63,953 nt of DNA from NCBI GenBank assembly GCA_028870355.1, contig JAGWPU010000006.1:1-63953 (forward strand), read 5' to 3'. A program made the translations under genes and the position numbers. This stretch comes from Gammaproteobacteria bacterium. Lineage in GTDB: Bacteria > Pseudomonadota > Gammaproteobacteria > Steroidobacterales > Steroidobacteraceae. The notes under the pieces were generated by a model. The model was not told the origin of the DNA. It made no database searches and was given only the letters and a program-made list of their open reading frames with translations. Each line of letters opens with the position of its first letter. Position 1 is the first letter of the stretch. Positions 59,840 through 63,953 of this stretch are shown here, one piece after another.

Positions 59840-61822
59840 CTATCCCGGCGGATCGTGACGTTCGAGAAAATGCACGACCGCTTTGAGCATGCGCTCGCGG
59901 GTCACGCTGTGGGATAGCCAATGATCTTCGTGCGGCAAGCTGATCAGCCGAACCGACTTGCCGGCGCGCTTCAGCGCTTTCGCCATCTCCTTGCTCTGCG
60001 AGTACGGGACGACGACGTCGTCGCGTCCGTGGATCAGCAAGACCGGCACCGACACCGCATTCACGTGATCGATCGGTGAGATCGATGCCAGACGGGGATC
60101 CTTCGGGCCGGTGACGCCGAGGTAGCGATCCCAATAGCGCGTGAATTCGTTACGGTTCGCCATCATTCGATCGTTGGTCCACTCGAGGAAGCGCTCGAGG
60201 TCGGACACTCCCGCGACCGACACCGCGCATCGGTAGATGCCGGTCTGAAGAGTCACGCCGGCGAGCGCTGCGTACCCGCCGTAACTGGCCCCGACGATGC
60301 AGACGCGCCGTGGATTCGCGATGCCGCGCGCGACGAGAGAGTGCACGCCGTCGGAAAGGTCGGTCTGCATCTGCCGGCCCCATTCCCCGAAGCCGGCTCG
60401 CAGCAGCGCATTGGAAGTATCGGAACCCCGGTAGTTCGGTTGCAACACCGCGTAGCCACGTGAGGCCAAGGCCTGTGCCCACCAGTTGAAGTCCCCGTCG
60501 TCCGAGGCCGCGGGACCACCGTGAGGCAACACGACGAGGCTCAGGTCCTTTGCGGGTCGATCCGGCGGCAACGTCAGGAAGCCGGAAATCTTCAAGCCGT
60601 CGGCGGCCGCGTAGGTGATCGGTTGTACCGGCGCGAACGTCGACAGACCGTGATACACGCTGCCGATCGGAATCGAGTCCACGGTACGCCAATCGACCAA
60701 CACGTATTTGTCGCCGTCATGCGGACCGAAGACTCGGATCACGAACTTCTGCAAATTGTCCGAATAGGACACCAAATCGACGCGCTCGCCGGAGTATGCG
60801 TCGATCAGGGCGGACCAGCGCGCCTGGAGCGCCGGGTCGAAGAACACCTGGCGCGGGTTCGAGGGGTCGAGGACACCGCCGATGATCTGCCCGGTCAAGG
60901 GATTGCGAGTGGGATCGTTGAAGGTCTTTCCCGCGCCAAGCGTGGCTCCCCAGGAGTCGTCCGCAAGGCGCAGCGGCTTCCACGTCCATCCCTGCAGCGT
61001 ATCGAAGGCGACGAGCAATGATCGACCGCCCTCACTGAAGCCGACGACATAGGGCGGATCGAGGACCGCCGTTCCGGACGCGACCCGCCGCAGCTTGCCG
61101 TGGCTGCGGACCCGCAGCAGCCAGTCGCCCTGCTTCGCTCCCCTCGTGCGGTATTCATAGGACGCTGCGATGCGTCCCCGCGCATCGAGGATCCATTGCG
61201 CTGCCAGGGTATTGCCACGATCCACGATCTGGGTCTCGGTACCTCGCAAGTCGATCGAGAACAGTGCGGGCAAAACACGGCTTTGAGCGAGATAAGCTCC
61301 GACCACGAACAGTTTCGTTCGACCATTGACGACGCGCCTTTCGATCGGACCCAGGACGACGTTCAAGGTCTGATAGATGGGTACCCGCATCGACACCTGC
61401 CGCACCCGGTTCTTGACAATGTTCCAGTTCACGAGAAACGACCATTCCTGCTCGGCGCCGTAAAAACCGAAGGGCGGATACGCGGTCGCTGAGTAACGGA
61501 TCAACAGGTGATCTTCGTCGTACCATTCCAACTCACGCACCTTGGTGTCACCAATGCGGGTGGCGGCGAGCGGCTTTCCGGACACGAGATCCGTCACGAG
61601 GACATAGCGCCGGCCGTCCTGGCGCTCGATGAGGGCGATGCGATTGCCGGACGGCGACAGCGCCGGATCCTCCACCGTGGGCAATTCCCCATAGATCGCG
61701 AGCGGAGGAGGCACGTAGCCGGGTGTCGGCGCGGAGTTCGCAGTCGTCGCTGCGGCGAACCCGATCCCCATCGACCCGATCGCCATCGCGGTCGTGATCG
61801 ACCGCAGGATCAACCGTTTCAT
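59840..61822 (-). CDS. S9-family prolyl oligopeptidase-like secreted peptidase
   Basis: This 660-residue secreted peptidase has a signal peptide (about 8-30, SITTAMAIGSMGIGFAAATTA), an N-terminal beta-propeller (about 45-390) and a C-terminal alpha/beta-hydrolase domain (about 405-655). The catalytic triad is S513 in GASYGGY, D601 or D602 in HGRDDVVVP, and H634 in HEDHW. S9 peptidases cut short peptides, often after proline. The ATG has AGGGAGGGG 10 nt upstream, and a possible -35 TTGACT lies about 60 nt upstream on the minus strand. It probably helps use peptides in the periplasm. Confidence 0.93.
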   Translation of the reverse strand: MKRLILRSITTAMAIGSMGIGFAAATTANSAPTPGYVPPPLAIYGELPTVEDPALSPSGNRIALIERQDGRRYVLVTDLVSGKPLAATRIGDTKVRELEWYDEDHLLIRYSATAYPPFGFYGAEQEWSFLVNWNIVKNRVRQVSMRVPIYQTLNVVLGPIERRVVNGRTKLFVVGAYLAQSRVLPALFSIDLRGTETQIVDRGNTLAAQWILDARGRIAASYEYRTRGAKQGDWLLRVRSHGKLRRVASGTAVLDPPYVVGFSEGGRSLLVAFDTLQGWTWKPLRLADDSWGATLGAGKTFNDPTRNPLTGQIIGGVLDPSNPRQVFFDPALQARWSALIDAYSGERVDLVSYSDNLQKFVIRVFGPHDGDKYVLVDWRTVDSIPIGSVYHGLSTFAPVQPITYAAADGLKISGFLTLPPDRPAKDLSLVVLPHGGPAASDDGDFNWWAQALASRGYAVLQPNYRGSDTSNALLRAGFGEWGRQMQTDLSDGVHSLVARGIANPRRVCIVGASYGGYAALAGVTLQTGIYRCAVSVAGVSDLERFLEWTNDRMMANRNEFTRYWDRYLGVTGPKDPRLASISPIDHVNAVSVPVLLIHGRDDVVVPYSQSKEMAKALKRAGKSVRLISLPHEDHWLSHSVTRERMLKAVVHFLERHDPPG

Positions 61823-62173
61823 GTGCCCCTCCCTGTGGCAGCGATACCCGGTGTCGATAATCGCCTGGATCCCGTCCTGTTAGTCAACCCGGATTGGGTT
61901 GTCGGCGATTTCAGCCGCACCATAACACGTCATGCCCACAGGCAAGCCAACCGTGCGGCCAAAAACGTGCGCACATCGGCTTGCCCAACCATCGGATCAG
62001 CATCTCGTTCACGGTTGGCGGAACCGTGCTTCTTCAAGAGGAGCACCTGAACCGCATAAACGGGTCTCGGTCGGTCACTCTGACCACGATTGCGTGGGAG
62101 TCCACGCGCCTTGGTTCGGCAGGTCGCGCCGTCCGACCGGGGCGCCGAGGGCAAGTTTCGGACCTCGCGACCG
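61823..62173. other. Intergenic region before S9 peptidase
   Basis: This 351-nt gap holds the promoter of the peptidase gene on the minus strand and the end region of the metallophosphoesterase gene. A TTGACT (about 61885-61890 on minus) is the best -35 candidate, with ATTATC-like sequence about 20 nt downstream, which is longer than ideal spacing. I see no gene, repeat or terminator with a T tract. Confidence 0.4.
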
Positions 62174-63244
62174 TCACGGCTCGATCGAGCTGGCGGGACC
62201 ACTCTCGAACCAGAGCTCTCGCTCCGGCCAGCGCATCGCCGCCAGTCGGGTGTCGAATTGCGCGCAGCCCGCCTTGCGCTCCTCGTACCGCCCGCCGATC
62301 GAATAGTCGACGCAAAAGACGCGCTGCCGCGCCCCGAGCCACCCCGTCGCGGACGCGTCCCGGAACAGATCGAGCTTCGATCCCGCATGGCTCGAACCAC
62401 GAATCGGTCGATGCCGACGCCAGTAATGGCCGACGATCACGGGCGTCGGCTCCTCATATTCGTGCCACCACGCGACCCGCTCGCACATGCGCCATTTGCC
62501 AGCCGACCAAAATGGGATCGATGCCAGTCGCTCCACGCCGGAGGTCGCCACCCTGATCGGATTTCCCATCTGATGGCGTTCGTCGCTTTCGCCGATCGCC
62601 GGCAGAAGCGGCACCGCTGCGTGCCGATCGTGCAACGCGTGGCGCCACGCCTCACGCTCCACCGCGGCGCGCTCCGCGACGCCCTCCATCCGAAGCAGTC
62701 GGTCCGTCATGAGGCGATAGTGCTCGTGGACATCGACCGCGCCCGCAGTGGCCTCACTCAACGCCGCGATCTCGCTCGGCAGCCAGGCTGCGTGCACGAC
62801 GCGCAGATCCTTGCGCTCGAGAGCCACCGGCAACGTGCCGAGAAACGCGACGTATCGCTCCTTCCACGGTGATGCCGCGAGACGGCAGTGTGCGAATTCG
62901 CCGCCCGGTCGATGTTCCTTGGCCGCCGGATCGAGCAGCCACGCATTGCCGTGCTTGACCTCGTTGCGCAGGATGTTCAGCTCATGATTGCCGAGCACGC
63001 ATTGCGCGAGGCTGCGGACAACGAGCGACATAACCCATTCGGCGACTGCCGGGCTATCCGGGCCACGATCACTCAGATCGCCGACGAATACCAGCCGACG
63101 CCCGGCCGGGTGAGTGCCATGCGCGTCGTAGCCTAGTTGCGCGAGCAGGCGTCGCAGTGGCTCGATCTCGCCGTGAACATCACCGACGACATCGATCGGT
63201 CCCTCGAACAGTGGAGCGACCAACGCGTTCGTTGGATCACGCAT
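62174..63244 (-). CDS. Calcineurin-like metallophosphoesterase
   Basis: This 356-residue enzyme has the metal-binding motifs GDVHGE (21-26), GDLSDRG (55-61) and GNHE (85-88), with later histidines in VVHAAW (about 135) and VGHYWRRH (about 271) that complete the site. The family includes bacterial PrpA/PrpE phosphatases and Ap4A hydrolases. ATG at 63244 is preferred to a TTG two codons earlier because the AGGAGGT site is at the right distance. A possible -10 TATATC lies on the minus strand at 63269-63274. It is a single gene. Confidence 0.88.
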   Translation of the reverse strand: MRDPTNALVAPLFEGPIDVVGDVHGEIEPLRRLLAQLGYDAHGTHPAGRRLVFVGDLSDRGPDSPAVAEWVMSLVVRSLAQCVLGNHELNILRNEVKHGNAWLLDPAAKEHRPGGEFAHCRLAASPWKERYVAFLGTLPVALERKDLRVVHAAWLPSEIAALSEATAGAVDVHEHYRLMTDRLLRMEGVAERAAVEREAWRHALHDRHAAVPLLPAIGESDERHQMGNPIRVATSGVERLASIPFWSAGKWRMCERVAWWHEYEEPTPVIVGHYWRRHRPIRGSSHAGSKLDLFRDASATGWLGARQRVFCVDYSIGGRYEERKAGCAQFDTRLAAMRWPERELWFESGPASSIEP

Positions 63245-63726
63245 GACCAACCTCCTGGAGCGACGACAGATATATCACAGGTCGACGCGGTAGATGGCCT
63301 CTAGCTGCCGGGGCATCGCTCGATGCACCGGCGAGAGAGGAGATTGATCGACGCCGTCCGAGACCTGCGAAGGTCCCGTGCAACCGCTCTCGCCGCCCCC
63401 GCGGCGGGTCCGTCCGCCGGGGTTCATCGATGATCGCACGCGTCGCCGTGTCGACGCGACGAGCAGACAGGGCGGTCCCTCCAGCCCATCGCCGACCGCC
63501 TTGTCGAGCGGGCGGCGGCTGCGGATAGCCGACTCTTCGACAAGCGCCGGATCGACTGGATCAGACGACGCGTCGGCTCGAGTGCTCCGTCGATCAATCA
63601 CCGCGCGACGGCGATCGAGAAGTCGCATTCGCCAGTCCACGGGTTTCCGGATATCGTGACGAGCGTGGTGCGGACGCGGCAAGCGGATGCCGTGCACCCC
63701 GTTGAGACTGTCTGGAGTCCCCGAGT
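63245..63726. other. Intergenic region before alcohol dehydrogenase
   Basis: This 482-nt region lies between divergent metallophosphoesterase (minus) and alcohol dehydrogenase (plus) genes. Short open frames are present but have no family or good start. The minus-strand promoter noted for the metallophosphoesterase lies at its left end. I see no conserved operator or RNA structure. Confidence 0.4.
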
Positions 63727-63953
63727 ATGAAGGCTGCGGTGCTGCGCGCATTTGATCGCCCCCTTGCCGTGGAGGAGGTGGCCATTCAGCCGCCTCTTGA
63801 CCGGGAAGTGCTGGTCCGAATCATGGCCACCGGCGTTTGCGCCAGCGACTTGTCGACCATCCGAGGCAAGACCCTGTCGGCACTACCGCTCGTACCGGGG
63901 CACGAAGCGGCCGGCATCGTCGAGCAGATTGGCTCAGGCGTGTCGAAGGTGAA
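63727..63953 (+). CDS. Zinc-type alcohol dehydrogenase (partial)
   Basis: The first 75 residues of a medium-chain dehydrogenase/reductase are present; the rest is past the right edge. It begins MKAAVLRAFDRPLAVEEVAI and has GVCASDLSTIRG (catalytic zinc cysteine near 38) and LVPGHEAAGIVEQIGSG (near 56-72, with the zinc-ligand GHE). The family oxidises alcohols or reduces aldehydes using NAD(P). The ATG has GGAG upstream with somewhat long spacing. Confidence 0.9.
   Translation, partial: MKAAVLRAFDRPLAVEEVAIQPPLDREVLVRIMATGVCASDLSTIRGKTLSALPLVPGHEAAGIVEQIGSGVSKV

Noticed and set aside
63275-63751. Minus-strand open frame before the alcohol dehydrogenase gene
   Set aside because: The translation is low-complexity Arg/Ser/Pro with no hydrophobic core or homology that I recognise, and overlaps the start of the dehydrogenase.

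Overview
The window is a GC-rich (roughly two thirds G+C by eye), densely packed Gram-negative chromosome segment. Short gaps, many 4-nt start/stop overlaps, a TonB-dependent receptor, LPS-type envelope genes, a tandem glycine riboswitch before gcvT and a split GcvP point to a proteobacterium, most likely a gammaproteobacterium. I cannot name the family or genus. I saw no tRNA, rRNA, CRISPR array, insertion sequence or integrase.

Layout. 1-4618 (minus): ssb-virB2-virB3-virB4-virB5-virB6, the proximal part of a type IV secretion operon that runs off the left edge and may be the end of a conjugative element. 4856-6438 (plus): a two-gene ABC-2 exporter. 6513-13721 (minus): a complete moxR-DUF58-DUF4381-batA-batB-batC-batD ('Bat', aerotolerance-type) operon, followed by sodB. 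14787-17787 (minus): thioredoxin-like/DUF4266 lipoprotein/DUF3570 outer-membrane barrel/ApbE flavin transferase, divergent across a strong palindrome from a membrane protein, a winged-helix regulator and a PAP2 phosphatase (17915-19570). 19607-21639: a MazG-like pyrophosphatase and a secreted phosphoesterase.

21644-26419 (plus): promoter, tandem glycine riboswitch, terminator and gcvT-gcvH-gcvPA-gcvPB (glycine cleavage). 26405-29866 (minus): an aromatic-amine-dehydrogenase operon aauB-mauE-mauD-aauA-cytochrome c, which makes a TTQ enzyme and its likely electron carrier. 30185-38562 (plus): a phospholipid-methyltransferase-like gene, then a tripartite ABC efflux operon (outer-membrane factor, HlyD adaptor, two ATPases, two permeases) ending in a serine beta-lactamase-fold hydrolase. 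38559-41520: DUF1499 protein, YeiH-type transporter and its divergent LysR regulator. 41607-49336: SYLF protein, TonB receptor, alpha/beta hydrolase, SDR, a split orphan XdhC pair and a polytopic membrane protein.

49353-58873 looks less settled. It holds a frameshifted repeat protein, a winged-helix/kinase/TPR fusion, a run of small envelope proteins of unknown role and a second broken gene. 58874-63953 returns to ordinary genes: desaturase, S9 peptidase, metallophosphoesterase and the start of a zinc-type alcohol dehydrogenase.

The most interesting unit is 14787-17787. The DUF3570 barrel carries a D-x-x-S-G-S-S sequence close to the ApbE flavinylation motif and is encoded next to an ApbE enzyme, so it may be a covalently flavinylated outer-membrane protein. 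Part of the 49-59 kb irregularity could be assembly error rather than gene decay.
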